Positions 46,801-58,806 of a stretch of 64,000 nt of DNA are shown here, piece after piece (the stretch's first letter is position 1; each line of letters opens with the position of its first letter). This DNA is from Bombus terrestris (Eukaryota > Arthropoda > Insecta > Hymenoptera > Apidae): the NCBI RefSeq assembly GCF_910591885.1, contig NC_063283.1:9037001-9101000 (forward strand), read 5' to 3'. The position numbers were made by a program, and so were the translations under genes. A model generated the notes under the pieces. That model saw only the letters and a list, made by a program, of their open reading frames with translations. It made no database searches and was not told the DNA's origin.

Positions 46801-48970
46801 CGATAATAAATATAACGATAGTCGATAGAAATATTTTATTTCAATAGCTGGAACATCATAAGAAGGGAGTTATACGAATATCTTAGTTTCCTCGTTCCCG
46901 AGAAATTTGCATTATAATTGACGCAGATCACAGTTGTCGTTAATTAAAGAGCTGTTGACAGTTAAATAATCCAGAAATTCTAGGACGGGTAAATAAGCTT
47001 TGTCCTTTTGCCCGTAATATCTAACAAGTAGTTCCCTTACTCGTTGTTGTTCTCTTGTTTGAATGTCACCGTGTTTCGAATGTGTTAGCGGTAAATGAAC
47101 AGCTCACGGCATGGAAGCTGTTTTTATCACCGGTGAACGGCTGTTCGAATTTGAATTTCAACGGGATTAGAAACTTTCCAGTACACATTATAGAAATTCA
47201 AATTGCCCGAAACACGATCTGATCAACATGAAACTCATAAAAGTATCGATGAATCTGAAATTTTGATTAATTTACTTTCTTACTTCGTTGTAAGATCGCT
47301 CAACTTCGAGTTTATAGAAGTTACGCTTGAACTTTGGAGGATCTTCGTTTTAATACGTTCACGAATATCTTTATAACTTGACCTAATAAATTTTTCATGG
47401 AAGTTTTGCGAGTAAATGAAAAAAGTCAATCGCTCGATAAACACAAAAAACATTGCATCAGGCCGCGTGCCTCGTCGAATCTTCTTGTACCGCTGTCACG
47501 AGCACATGACCGATCGATCGGTATAGAATTTTATCCCAATTTTTCGAAACTGCGATCTCTGCGCAAAAAAACAAACATGTTTTCGAGGTGGAACGATAGA
47601 CGTGGACCACACGTGGGCGATTAAACTTGACCGATTATCCTCCGATTGTCCTCGAACAATATGAAACTAAATTTCTGACTAGCTACGATGACCATCGATC
47701 ATCTACACCTTTTTATTCTAGATCATGCTAGACGCGTACCCTCAGAACTATTCTAGATCAATGAATACCTACAAAAGCGATGTACAAAAACTTCGTAAAA
47801 ATAAGTGGACGATATAGCTTAAAGAAAAAGAAATCACACGCACATAACGCGAAACGTTCAAAATTTGAAACTGAAGAACTTGGAAAGTATCGATCACGAT
47901 CTTACCTACACGAGTTTCTCTTTGCACAAAGCTAATTTAACGTTTCGACTACTCGAATCTTTATACGCCGATCTTCGATCGATTCTTCCAACTTCCAATC
48001 TTTACGTTCCAATTTTCCACGCTAACATGATCTCACGTCCATGCGATGTAATCACACGAATAAAACCAAAAGGATCGTCCTGCTGTAAATTACCCGATTA
48101 TCTTCGTTCTCCGTAACCTACATAGCTAAAATGAAATTGTTTAATAATCGAAACAATGATTTTCAGTCGCGTAAAACGCACGTGCTCTTTCATCGAGCAA
48201 CGACAAAGAAAACTTGTCGTTGCGGTAAGGGGAAATAGAAAAAGAAAGAAGAAGGGAAGAATGGGAGAGATGCGGTATAAATCATAGACGGGTACTACCA
48301 ACGATGAATCCTGTTGGATTCATCCACGTGGAAGGGGCATAATCAAATTTCGAGCCGCCATGCAAGGGGCGGCGACTGTGCGGTTGTGCACACTTTCGAA
48401 GCTTTTCTGTTCACCAGGGAGGGTGGGACCCGTTCGAGGGCTATTATGGGGTTTGCCACGACTTCAACCCTCGTGAAGGTCATCCGAGCGTGTAGCGAGC
48501 CCAGGATTGCGCACGACGTAACGCGTCGCGCCGTTGTGCCATCGACTTGCCGTGTGAATTTGATCAACCGAGCCTTCTGCCGAATCTCTCTTATCGCAAT
48601 CAAATTCTTTGTTGTACGACCATAAGGTTACGAACAATCGAATTTCAAGCCGCACAATCTTAACTCAGCCTCTGAGTATGGCCTGAATTGCCGCGTATTT
48701 TTGCAGCGATTGGAAAAGATTCGAAAGGCCGCTCGAAAAGTTCGTTCCGATTTAGATTTCCATATGTAGGTACCATTTTGTTCCATAAATTTTCTCCGTC
48801 TTTCATGTAACTTGAATATTCCACCCTTGCAGAACCTGTCAGGTTTTTCGGCGAAAAACTTTTCAATATGATTTTTCATGTTTCCTTGCAAATTCCTTGA
48901 AACTCGGAACGAACTTTCCCAGCAACATTTAACGAGCCTAATATTTTATCAAAAGTGAACGAGCATAGTT
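43827..48970. other. Gene desert, left part
   Basis: No supported coding gene. 44262-44480 holds degenerate GAAAC/TCGAAA low-complexity sequence like that in the hkb intron. A CpG-rich patch at 48300-48620 is open in several frames on both strands, the usual result of few stop codons in GC-rich DNA. Confidence 0.4.
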
Positions 48971-49597
48971 TTAACCCTTTGAGTGCTGCATATAGGTGTC
49001 TGGCGAAAGCTATCGATGTGGACTAAGGACATATATATGCATTTTCTGTAAGTGCCCGGCATGGACTAAGGATGCATGTATGGGTTTTTCAATTTTTCCG
49101 AACACCTACGCAGAAGTAATACTATTACGTTTGTGTGAAATAAATATAAATGCATTCCTTACGGCAGTAAACAAATGCCAATAGTGCCTCGTTATTGTTG
49201 AAGTGGTCACCACTTGTAACAAAACTCTACATCTGGTTTTTTTAGTTTTCTCAAGCATTGAATTTTTCACACACAACTAAATTATTAACTTGTGTTATAT
49301 TTACTAAATTTAGTTTTCTAGTTTATTGTTTTCTAGTTTATTACCCAAATTCTAATTAACCGTAAATTTCAATGTTTATAATAAATAATTAAAAATAACT
49401 AAAAAATAACGCTCTTGAATCATTTAATCTCGTGCAAAAGAATTACTATAACTTATTACGATTTGCGCTTTGAATAGTCAATCAACAGAGTTCAGTCTAA
49501 CGAAAAAGTATTCCGTTCACAGCGATCGTCAGCGCTAGACGCGCGCCGTCCGTACGGACGGCATAGGCCGCGAGTATTCAGCACTCAAAAGGTTTAA
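48971..49597. mobile_element. Non-autonomous piggyBac-like element
   Basis: Bounded by TTAA at 48971-48974 and 49594-49597, the target site of piggyBac elements. The left end after TTAA reads CCCTTTGAGTGCTG. The right end in reverse complement reads ACCTTTTGAGTGCTG, so these are ~14-bp terminal inverted repeats with one mismatch and a one-base insertion. An internal direct repeat TGGACTAAGGA lies at 49019 and 49062. There is no transposase frame; the 62-codon frame at 48996 is chance. The right subterminal part is very CpG-rich. Confidence 0.75.
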
Positions 49598-52500
49598 AGA
49601 TACTTCTAGTAACGTCTCTTAGCGTGACACGCTTGAAAATAATTTTTCAGAGTGTAGACTAAGCAAAGTTTCTTAGTTTATGAAGTTCCTTACGAACTTT
49701 CCGAGCGACCAATGTTATAATATATTGATAACGGTTCCGTATTGTTCAAGCATGCAATGAAAAAGCACATTCATAACGTTTTGTTTATAGCATTGTTTAT
49801 AGCTTCTTTTTACTGTTTTATTTGACAGTAGTTAACATTTTTATAGGATACCGCACCAAGTATGTAAGGCGCGAATTCGAGAATAGCTGAAGCGCCGCAA
49901 CAGTAAACCTTGCATACATTGCGGTCATCGCAATGGCAGGGATTCAACTTTCAATAGCTCAACGCCTTGACTTTTCCCGCAACAGAATCAAACAAAGAAT
50001 ATCCGCAAAGTTGCCAAGCCTCTGTCGATCCTCTTTGATCGCAGTTTATCTCGTCAGCCATTAATCAAAAGGGCCAGGAACTTCCACGCGAGTGATTCCT
50101 TCATTGAAGAGAGAACACGGGATAGATAGATCCTATAAAAGATCGTTCTGCCAGATGGCCCGTGCCCGCAACTAACAGAGTGTTTCCGTCATCCTATCTC
50201 TTCTTTTCATTTTTGTTCTCTTCTTCGATTTTTCTCCTCCTTCGTTCATATTATATCCATGGTGCGACGTCTTTCGTAGTTTTCTGCCTTAAAAACGCGC
50301 ATCCTTACACGTCCTGCGGTTTCTACCTTGTAAACACTTATAGAATATCGCTTCTCTTATTATTCTTTTTCCCTGTTTTAGAGTTCATCATTGCAAGTCA
50401 TTACATAATCTATGTACATAGTTTATCATTACATAATTTGATATTAAAATGTTAGAATTAATTCAAAAGCAATTGCACTCGATACAATTAATATTCCCAA
50501 TATAAAAAATAATGAGAAATTGTAACAGAATGGATATAACAAAATTTAGAATTTAATATTAAATTGAAAATTCATAAATTTATATGTGTACGAGAAGAAT
50601 ATCTTACAATTGTTGGTATCAAAATAAACGATATTAAAATTAAAGAAATTTCTTTGTTCAAGCTACTAAACGTAGACCTTATAGATGCTAATATTAAACA
50701 ATACATCTTGAAATTCATCTGATCAATAATATAAATCGTCGATTACGAAAGAAAACGCATCGCGATTGTTAAAAGTAATACCAAGAAGAGCGTGGACGCA
50801 GCTGCATCGCGATGTCGGCACTTTGATGCCGTATAAACGACGTCCATTGAACAATCGGAAAACATCGTCCCAACTGTGAATACCAGTCGCCACGACACGA
50901 CTTTGAATTAGCATGTTTGACGGCCGAGCAACCCTTTGCCCAAGAATAGTTGACGAAACGTGGCGTGCAAATTTAACAACCGGACGTCTCTTTTCAAAGT
51001 TTCTTCTTTGACGCCTTTGCGAAAATAGAACCGCGTGAAAATACGCGACGAATCGATCATCGTGTCGATGATTTTAAAATTTCGCGATAGAAGTAGCGGA
51101 AAATTTGCGGGTAGCCTAAGGAATTAAGTATTTACGAGATATACGCATATACATAATCATTTGGTTGTACAATTGAAATTGTTGTACTTGGAATATAACG
51201 CAGGATTTAATATAATTTCTGGAAATGAGAATTTTTCAATTTCAATTTTTAAATTTTGCAGATAGGTCAAATAAAACTTTGTATATTTTACTTTGTCAAG
51301 AAGATTAATTTATTCGATAATAATTTGTGAAAGATTAATTCATTCGATACACTTGTTACAGTATCAGAGGATTTCTTTATTTTACATCAATTTTCTCATA
51401 TTCTATAGTTCCTCTACATAAACTTGCTTCTTAATAATTAACAAAAGTAACGCATCTCGATACATTCAATATATTTTGGACAGTAAGAGATTAAAATGTA
51501 CTTCGTGCCCCTTCTCTATATAAGATCCTTTAGTCGTTCACGGGAGATCACGCAATTTGTTACGCGACAACCTTCCACGTCCCTAATTTTCACGGAACCT
51601 CTAGGTAAAAATACATGCAGGCAGGATTTACTGTTTAGCTACCGTGGAAAACCATGGCGAATTTATAGAGTGTTTTTCTTTATGTCGATGATACCTGGTC
51701 GGCTGTCGTCCCACATTATGCCAATGACAAAGCGTTACTAAATACGTGGACATACATATATCTCTATCTTTAATACGAATTAAAATACATCGACACTCTC
51801 CTTCCTGTCATTAATTTAAATGTATACAATTTCAAACTGTTCCTTTTGTCAATTACAAATCTTTCTGTCTTATTTTATTTTATTTCTTTTACATTGATAT
51901 GTAAGAAAACTCCGATAATTATAAAATAAGATAGTCATATAAAATAGTCCTCGCTTTCAAAAACATATTACTACTAATGTATACGGAATAACAAACAAAA
52001 ATTTTGCAATTCAAATTCGATCCTCACTATATCGAAAACAATTTCTCTCGCCACGAATCTGCATGCGAGTCAATGCATGAATTACACATTTCCTTGACAT
52101 AAGTAGAGACGCGAGCTACGTTACCGGGAACTAGCCAACAGAAAGTACTTGACTCGAGAAAAGTCAAAGGTTGACAATAGGGGAACACGAGCCACGCCCA
52201 AGTGCCGATGACCGAGCGCGACAAAACGATCCGATTTTGCTCGGGACGTGAAGAAAACAGCGGCAGCTTATGAACAGAGGTAGCAAGGTGTTGGCTAGAG
52301 CTCTCCTTTTTCCACGAGTAAATTTGACGTTAGCCAAATAAACACATTGAGGCCGGCTACGTTTGAAGTGGTTCCCGTTGACAGGATGACCGTGAACATC
52401 GAGCCGATTGTTCCGCCATGGATAGTCGGCTCCCTTTCAAGATCAGCTCGTTTGCCCTCGTTTCCTTCTCTCTCTTCCTCCTCCGCCATTTCACCGTCGT

Positions 52501-53176
52501 TGCCAATGATTGTTGAATGTTCCTTTTGGAAAGATCAAGAATCAAGATCATTCTACGCGCGTTCCGTCGGCCTCGAGCACAACGGAACGCTTCAAAGAAA
52601 TCCGCTTGCTATTATTTTCATTCTCCGGCCAAACTTTGCAGTGATTTCAAGACACATTGACGTCAAAAGTAATGTTCGTCTTCGACACTCGTCGCTAAAT
52701 TGTACAATCTTGCTTCGTGTTCACGATGAAGCATTTTTTTTTTTTTCTTTTCTTGTTGTAGTGATGGAATTTGATCTTGGTATTAAATCCGCTCTTCCTT
52801 CTAAGTCGTTCGTATATTGTACATTCTTTTTTAAGAAAAGCGATCGCCGTGTTATAGCTACGTTTATGTTACGGTCACTGAAATAAAACCCAATTGATTA
52901 TTTGAAAAAAAGACACGCGGGAATTGCTACTGAAGAATTTAATAATCCTTTTATAAACATACTTAATATCGTTTCTCTGCCTCATCATTGGCTACAAAAG
53001 TCTATTAGATAAAACAACTCTGTACACGTTATACAAAGGTTTCCACGTATAGGAACCTTACCGATATCATATCACCATAAACATCAAAATACGCGAAAAC
53101 GATGATATTCGATATCTAACACAACCAGAAACCGGGATTAAATTAGATTTGCGCGATTTCATGAATTAAATACAAC
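49598..53176. other. Gene desert, right part
   Basis: No supported gene. CpG-rich sequence at 52100-52600 gives long open frames on both strands (up to 179 codons plus, 64 codons minus) without a domain. A T run sits at 52735-52746. It may contain regulatory DNA for huckebein or the THAP gene. Confidence 0.4.
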
Positions 53177-55023
53177 TTACGATTCACCGTGCGTTTTTAA
53201 ATGTATTTTTAAGGTAGTTCTGTTAATAAAAGTTTTGGAACATACGGGACAAGAATGTGCACGGGACAGGTGGTACTTTAAATGTTCGTTGAGTTGTATG
53301 CTCGTTTTAAATAGTTTTTTACAGATATTACACTTGTGCTCTTCCTCACTATCTTTTTCCAAATGAGTTCTAGTATGTTTATCAACTTCACCGACGTTAT
53401 CAAATTCCATTGAACATACTCTACAACTGAATTTTACAGCTCGAAGAATACCTATTTGGCTACCAGTTAATGGATTAGGTACTGGAAATACATTGTTGGT
53501 ACTATCACCAATATTGCACCTCAGTCCCTCTTTCTTTTTATGGGAATTTATATGATTCCTATAAAAATATTCCCGCATTAGAATCCACGTTAAATATTAT
53601 AATGTTTTATTGATATACATTTATAATCACAGATGCTACCTGTAGGCTTGTTCATTTCTAAACGTAATGTTACAACTAATACAACGGTGTTCTCGTTGAG
53701 ATATTTGCTGTGTCAAAGATGGTGCAGTCACTTGCAGAATTGTGTTTTGTAATTGTATAGTAGGATGAACGATTACATAATGTTGCCTCACATCTTCCTT
53801 AAGTTCAAACGTTTCTGTACACTGATGACACTTATATGGATGCAATGGATCGGTACTGACATGTAATCTTATATGCTTATCATAAGTCACTTGTGAGCTA
53901 CATTCAGTTTGGCACATATCACATACAAAATGAGTTTTAGTATGAAGATACAGAGATTGTGAAGATGAAAAAGTTTTATGACACATGGTACAAATATTTC
54001 TCTCCACTTGGTCATCACTTTGTTTCATTACATAATATTTATCACAGTATTCACATTGAAATGCTGGCTTTGAATCGTAAATTGACTTTTTCAATTTACA
54101 TCCACCTTCTTTACAAATTTCTTTTTTCCTAACTTTTTCTAGAGACTGATTTCCTTGATTAATATTATACATATTCTCTGAGAATCGTTGGCTTCCTTTT
54201 GTTAGCTGTGCCAGCATTCTGAGTTTTTTTGATCTTGGACATGGCTTCCCATATATTTTATCTATTTGTATCGTTAAACGATATAGCTTCTTTTCTACTG
54301 CCACTTTCTGATACAATTCTGGTTTTATATCAACAGATTCATTTAATGATATCTCATGATCAGAACATATGTCCATTTTCTCTTCTCCATTCATTTTATC
54401 ATTCTAAAACACCATAGTTCTTTAATAAAATATTAACCACAGCAAATAAAACTCAAGAAAATAATAAAATTGTTTACATTTTCTAATTGATTGCAAGGAC
54501 TTTGTGGCGGAGTCACAGGGCTATGAGAATCGCTATCCAACTTTTTCTGCTTTATTGATGAAATTGTAGATAATCTACACCTGGGTTCATCTTCGGCTTT
54601 ACGTTTTCTTGGGCCTTCTATAACAGAAATATTTTTAAGAATATTGATACTGAAACAAATTAAAGATTCTTACTACAGTTACACCTACCATCTAATTTGG
54701 TAAAAATAGTTGGGACAGCATTAGAAATTAATTCCATTGAATCAGTAAAACATGTTTTATCAAAGTGCAATTCACAGAGGTAGAGCATCTTATCACTTTC
54801 AGTATTTTCATTCAATTGACAGTTCTTAAACCATTCATTTCTTCGACTGAAAATATCAAATAACGAACATAAATGTTATGCATCACAAGCATGGAGCAAT
54901 TATAAACAATCAAATAACAAATACTCACTCAGTTTCTTGAGGAAAACAAAATAATAAAATATCTTTACCGTCAATTTTCGTATTTTCATTTGAAAGACAA
55001 CCGTGTGCTTTGCAAGATAACAT
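53177..55023 (-). CDS. THAP-domain C2H2 zinc-finger protein
   Basis: Five exons: 55023-54929, 54846-54689, 54617-54478, 54403-53640 and 53558-53177, totalling 1539 bases and 512 aa. The N-terminal THAP domain shows its signature: C4 and C9 (MLSCKAHGC), W37, C56 and H59 (LCELHF), and the AVPTIF box at 75-80. A basic PRKRK patch and a Ser/Pro stretch follow, then a linker. After one degenerate CxxC unit, seven C2H2 fingers run to the C-terminus, beginning ICTMCHKTF and ending with CPVCSKTFINRTTLKIHLKTH. THAP domains are P-element-transposase-related DNA-binding modules, so a nuclear, sequence-specific regulator is expected; the target is unknown. The last codon before the stop is Ser of HGES. 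It is transcribed in the same direction as HAUS6, about 0.7 kb downstream of it. Confidence 0.9.
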
Positions 55024-55731
55024 TGTATTAGTGAAAAAGATATTCTTAAACAAATACAAACTTTCATAAAAACTGAATGGTAAGTGTGGACAAGTAAAAT
55101 TGCACACAAACGAATCCTAACCTAAAATCTGAAAATTTTTTGCGAATGCTAATAACTGGTATTCAAAGCTAAAAATTAATAAAAGCGATAAGGGATAAGT
55201 GATGTATAATAACCAAAAAAAATTGCATTTAAAGTACGGTAGTTATACTATACAATACAAGCGGCTACAAATTAATTGATGGAATGAAATTTAACCAATC
55301 ACGTTCTTCCTCTGCTGCATGGCATAGTTTATATATGTACGTCAATTGGTTACCGTATTACATGTATATAATATCTGGTAATATGCAACTAGTCTCCCTA
55401 AATATGCATGGGAGAGTATGTAAGGATAAACATGTATGTGAAGTTACACGAATCTATCTAAAATTGATATGTATCTTGTAACAGACACAAATGGTATTCT
55501 TATCTCTATATATACACATTTTACTTCAGTATTCTAAGCAGTGTTGAAATTATTAAACCAAGAAAAACATGTAAGGAAAACAAATTATTGTGAAAATAGA
55601 TTTTTCATTAATTTTATTTGAAATGTACATATATTATACAACAAATACATTATTTCCAATTACTTTGGTGTTTACTCTTTCTCAAATTGCATGGCATCCT
55701 TGTAATGTGGAACTACTAATTGTAAGTTGAA

Positions 55732-57934
55732 TTAAAATTTAGACATGGAAACTACAACATCCGCAATTTTACAAGAAAGATCAAAAATATCTTTAATTGC
55801 AGCATCTATATTTATCTCCTGTGTGTTTGAAGTTTGAATGCTAGATTTTTTTGGTATTATGCTTCTATTTGGGGTAGATGCTGCATTATTATCTGAAAAG
55901 ATATGTAAAACTTTTATGCTTAAATATACTAACATATTAGCTTTTTTCTTTGAGAACATTATTACAAACTTTTCAAATAATTCTTCTTTCTATCACTAGT
56001 GGAAAATAATCTAGAATATTTTGGAGAAACATTGAGTCTATTAACAGAGGTTGTTTGGTATACTAATTGTTTTTGCGGAGATTCCCAGTTTGGTGTGACA
56101 CTCTCTAGGCTATCATTAACTTGATATCTTGTTGGTCTTCCAAACGGAATATTGCATTTGTGTCTTTTAAACAAGTATTTATATTTCCCTAAAAATAATT
56201 TTTTAAATATTAAAGTTTATTATTTATCTGGTAAGAAACCTTACCTTCAATTGGAGAGACCAATATTTGATTTGCTATCTTTTCTTCCCATATATATTCA
56301 GTACATAAATTAAGTTCTGGTGAATTTAAAATTGTGTCTAAACCCATAAAATTTAATATATCTTCATCTAATGTATAATTTATAGGTTTTTTTTGTAAAC
56401 TATGCTGTACATCATATAAGTTATTAGAAACTTGTTTCATAAGTTCTTCAAATGATTCTTCTAGAGATTTAACTTTTTTACAATGCTGTATTATTTCTTT
56501 ATCACAATTTAATAAATCTGATGACTTATCCACTTTTAAATAATATTTTATTTGTTTTAGCATTTGATCAAATATTGATAATAGGATTTTAAATACTAAG
56601 CATCCTTTTATATATAATCCATTACCAAGCTTTAAATTGAATGCATTATAAATTATTTAGATAATTTTCTAATCCTTATGTGAAATATACTTTAATTTTT
56701 ATATTTTTTACCTGGATATTGTTACTTGAATACAACAAAAGTGTTTCACTATTTATTTTTTGAAGATTTCTTCCATCAAGGAATATGCAGTTTATACATA
56801 AATTCGAAATTAAATTTTGTAATGTGCTACTAAAAGTCTGTAGCTTTTTAAGCTTGAAATATTTTTGGTTTAGAAATTTAATATTTTGAGCAACACTTCT
56901 CTTCCATGCTGAAAATTTGTAAATTCGTAGATATTATAATTCAGTTTTAAAATTAGCTTAATTATTAGTATAAAATATTATATCAAATACAAACAATTTA
57001 TAATTTCTGTATCATCAATATCTATTAATCGCTTTGCAATTAATGAATTTACTGGAAGTTTAGGTATTAATTTCTCTATGTTACTTTTTACTTCAAAAAT
57101 AGCAGTTTGTACTTTTATTAACTCAATAGCATTACACCTAAAAAAACAAAGTTTTTATCTAACATATGTCTTGAGATTTTTGTAATATTTTTGAGATATA
57201 AAATAAAGATATATATATTTTACCGCATGTACTGTTCAAAGGATTTCAAACTTAATTTTGTGTTTTTATGAAATTTAGAAATGGTATTATCCTTCTCTAT
57301 ATTTTTAATGGTAAAATATGTTTGAACTATGTGCTTACTATCACCAATATTAGGAGCTTGTAATAATTCAATTTTACCTACACAGAATTAATCATCAATG
57401 TATTAGCAAATATTATGAATGATATTAACTTATGTCAAAAATTTTTAAAAATAATTTTTAAAATAAAAATTTACATGTTTTACTAATGTAAGCTTTTAAG
57501 CTAATTTCTGATATTTTCCACATAAGAGTTAAAATCCTTTTTCCCCCTGCTTGTAGCAAATGAGACATAAGTACTGATGGAAAATTTATATCTGGATTCT
57601 CATTTGCTAAAACTGCAAAATATTCTCTTATTTCCATACGGTATCTTTTCTCATCCATCTTATTTAGAATTGGCCATGTAACCATTTTTTTAAATCGTTT
57701 TGCATTATGCACAGATAAGAGATAATGGGAAGTGTGAATAAAACCTGTGGTATTCGGTTTGTCAAACATTCCCTATACATTGTATTATATAAAAAATACT
57801 AGTATTAATGGTAATTATATAAATAGGTTTCATTTTGCTAATAATACCTTTTTAAAGTGTATTGTACACTCATAGGATGCAGGTACAACTTGCATAAGTA
57901 AAAATACATTTTTATAAAATGATTCATTAATCAT
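55732..57934 (-). CDS. HAUS6: HAUS augmin-like complex subunit 6
   Basis: Eight exons: 57934-57848, 57772-57475, 57377-57224, 57137-56995, 56908-56712, 56629-56245, 56188-55970 and 55892-55732, totalling 1644 bases and 547 aa. The N-terminal region has the family signature GMFDKPNTTGFIHTSHYLL, then WPILNKMDEKRYRMEIREY, NFPSVLMSHLLQAGGKRI and LMWKISEISL. Middle parts are predicted helical/coiled coil (for example KVKSLEESFEELMKQVSNNL). Augmin is an eight-subunit complex that recruits gamma-tubulin to existing spindle microtubules; HAUS6 (fly Dgt6) carries the gamma-TuRC contact. The protein is shorter than human HAUS6 and nearer insect sizes, with a Ser/Lys/Asn-rich tail. Two donors are GTTTGT (exons 4 and 7), chosen because only they keep frame. 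The N-terminal call is firm, but the exact 3' exons are less certain. Candidate poly(A) signal at 55613-55618. Confidence 0.85.
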
Positions 57935-58215
57935 ACTGTGCTATTTTTTTAATTATATTATTTTATAACTGTACATACAACATACTGCTGTTATCATAAA
58001 TTAAACATAAATAAGTTGTATTCCAAAGGCATTCCAAAGACATAAAAAAAAATATTTGTGTACAAAATATGGATTCCCTATACATATATATACACATACA
58101 CACAAATATATATTGTTAGCTTATCAGAAAAATGACAACTAAAGAAAGTAATTATACAATCTTTAATAAATGTTATTTTATTGCATATTTCCTACTATTA
58201 CATATTATTATATAC

Positions 58216-58268
<53 letters not shown>

Positions 58269-58766
58269 GAAGAGAATTACAAAAAGGATTTTGAATTATA
58301 ATATTGTCTTTGTTAAATAATATAATTTTATCAAACAATTATAACATCCCTATTCTAGAGAATAATAGTTTTCTATTTTATATAAGAAGAGAAGGTTATG
58401 AGTATCTTTATTCATTAACTTCTTATATCATTAATACTATTATAATGCTAAATATACAAAGAAGGAATATTACATTTTTAAACATTATAAACAGTTTTCA
58501 AGAAATACCATTATGAATAAAAAAATATTTAATTTCTTAACGCCTTAAGTTTTCTTTGAATGTTACTTTTGGGTACTGAGACCCTTTCTTGCATTTAGAT
58601 CCAACAATACAATTATGTACTAATTACTAATACTAATGTACTTCATACTATGGGACTTTTAAAAAATGATCACTTCTGTGTAAGGCGGCGCCACTAGATT
58701 GTACCATAGCAACTCATCTCGGTGTCGTCGTGAAAGCTTTCAACACTATGAGCCATACACAGTGAA
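57935..58766. promoter_or_regulatory. Divergent intergenic region HAUS6 / tankyrase
   Basis: About 0.87 kb separates the two start codons. It is mostly AT-rich with a (TA)n microsatellite, then turns CpG-rich from about 58680 (AAGGCGGCGCCACTAG), probably the tankyrase core promoter and 5' UTR. Confidence 0.5.
58219..58263. repeat. (TA)n microsatellite
   Basis: About 22 uninterrupted TA units. It falls between HAUS6 and tankyrase, and is probably length-polymorphic. Confidence 0.97.
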
Positions 58767-58805
58767 ATGTATCTGTCGGATAGTGGCGTGAAAATGGCGG
58801 TGTAA
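58767..58805 (+). promoter_or_regulatory. Upstream ORF ending one base before the tankyrase ATG
   Basis: ATG at 58767 opens a 12-codon frame (MYLSDSGVKMAV). Its TAA at 58803-58805 ends one base before the main ATG at 58807. A second ATG in the same frame at 58794 gives the minimal uORF M-A-V-stop. If transcribed, initiation here would compete with or regulate tankyrase translation. Confidence 0.5.
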
Positions 58806-58806
58806 A

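Noticed and set aside
48314..48625. 103-codon plus and 86-codon minus frames
   Set aside because: Overlapping open frames on both strands in a GC-rich patch, with no domain or splice partner.
48996..49184. 62-codon frame inside the piggyBac-like element
   Set aside because: No piggyBac transposase motif; too short and not at a conserved position.
52347..52886. 179-codon plus-strand open frame, with an overlapping 64-codon frame on the minus strand
   Set aside because: Both strands are open over a CpG-rich patch; the translation has no domain and drifts into low-complexity F/V-rich sequence over a T run.
58132..58320. 62-codon frame across the TA repeat
   Set aside because: Its Ile/Tyr run is simply the translated (TA)n microsatellite.
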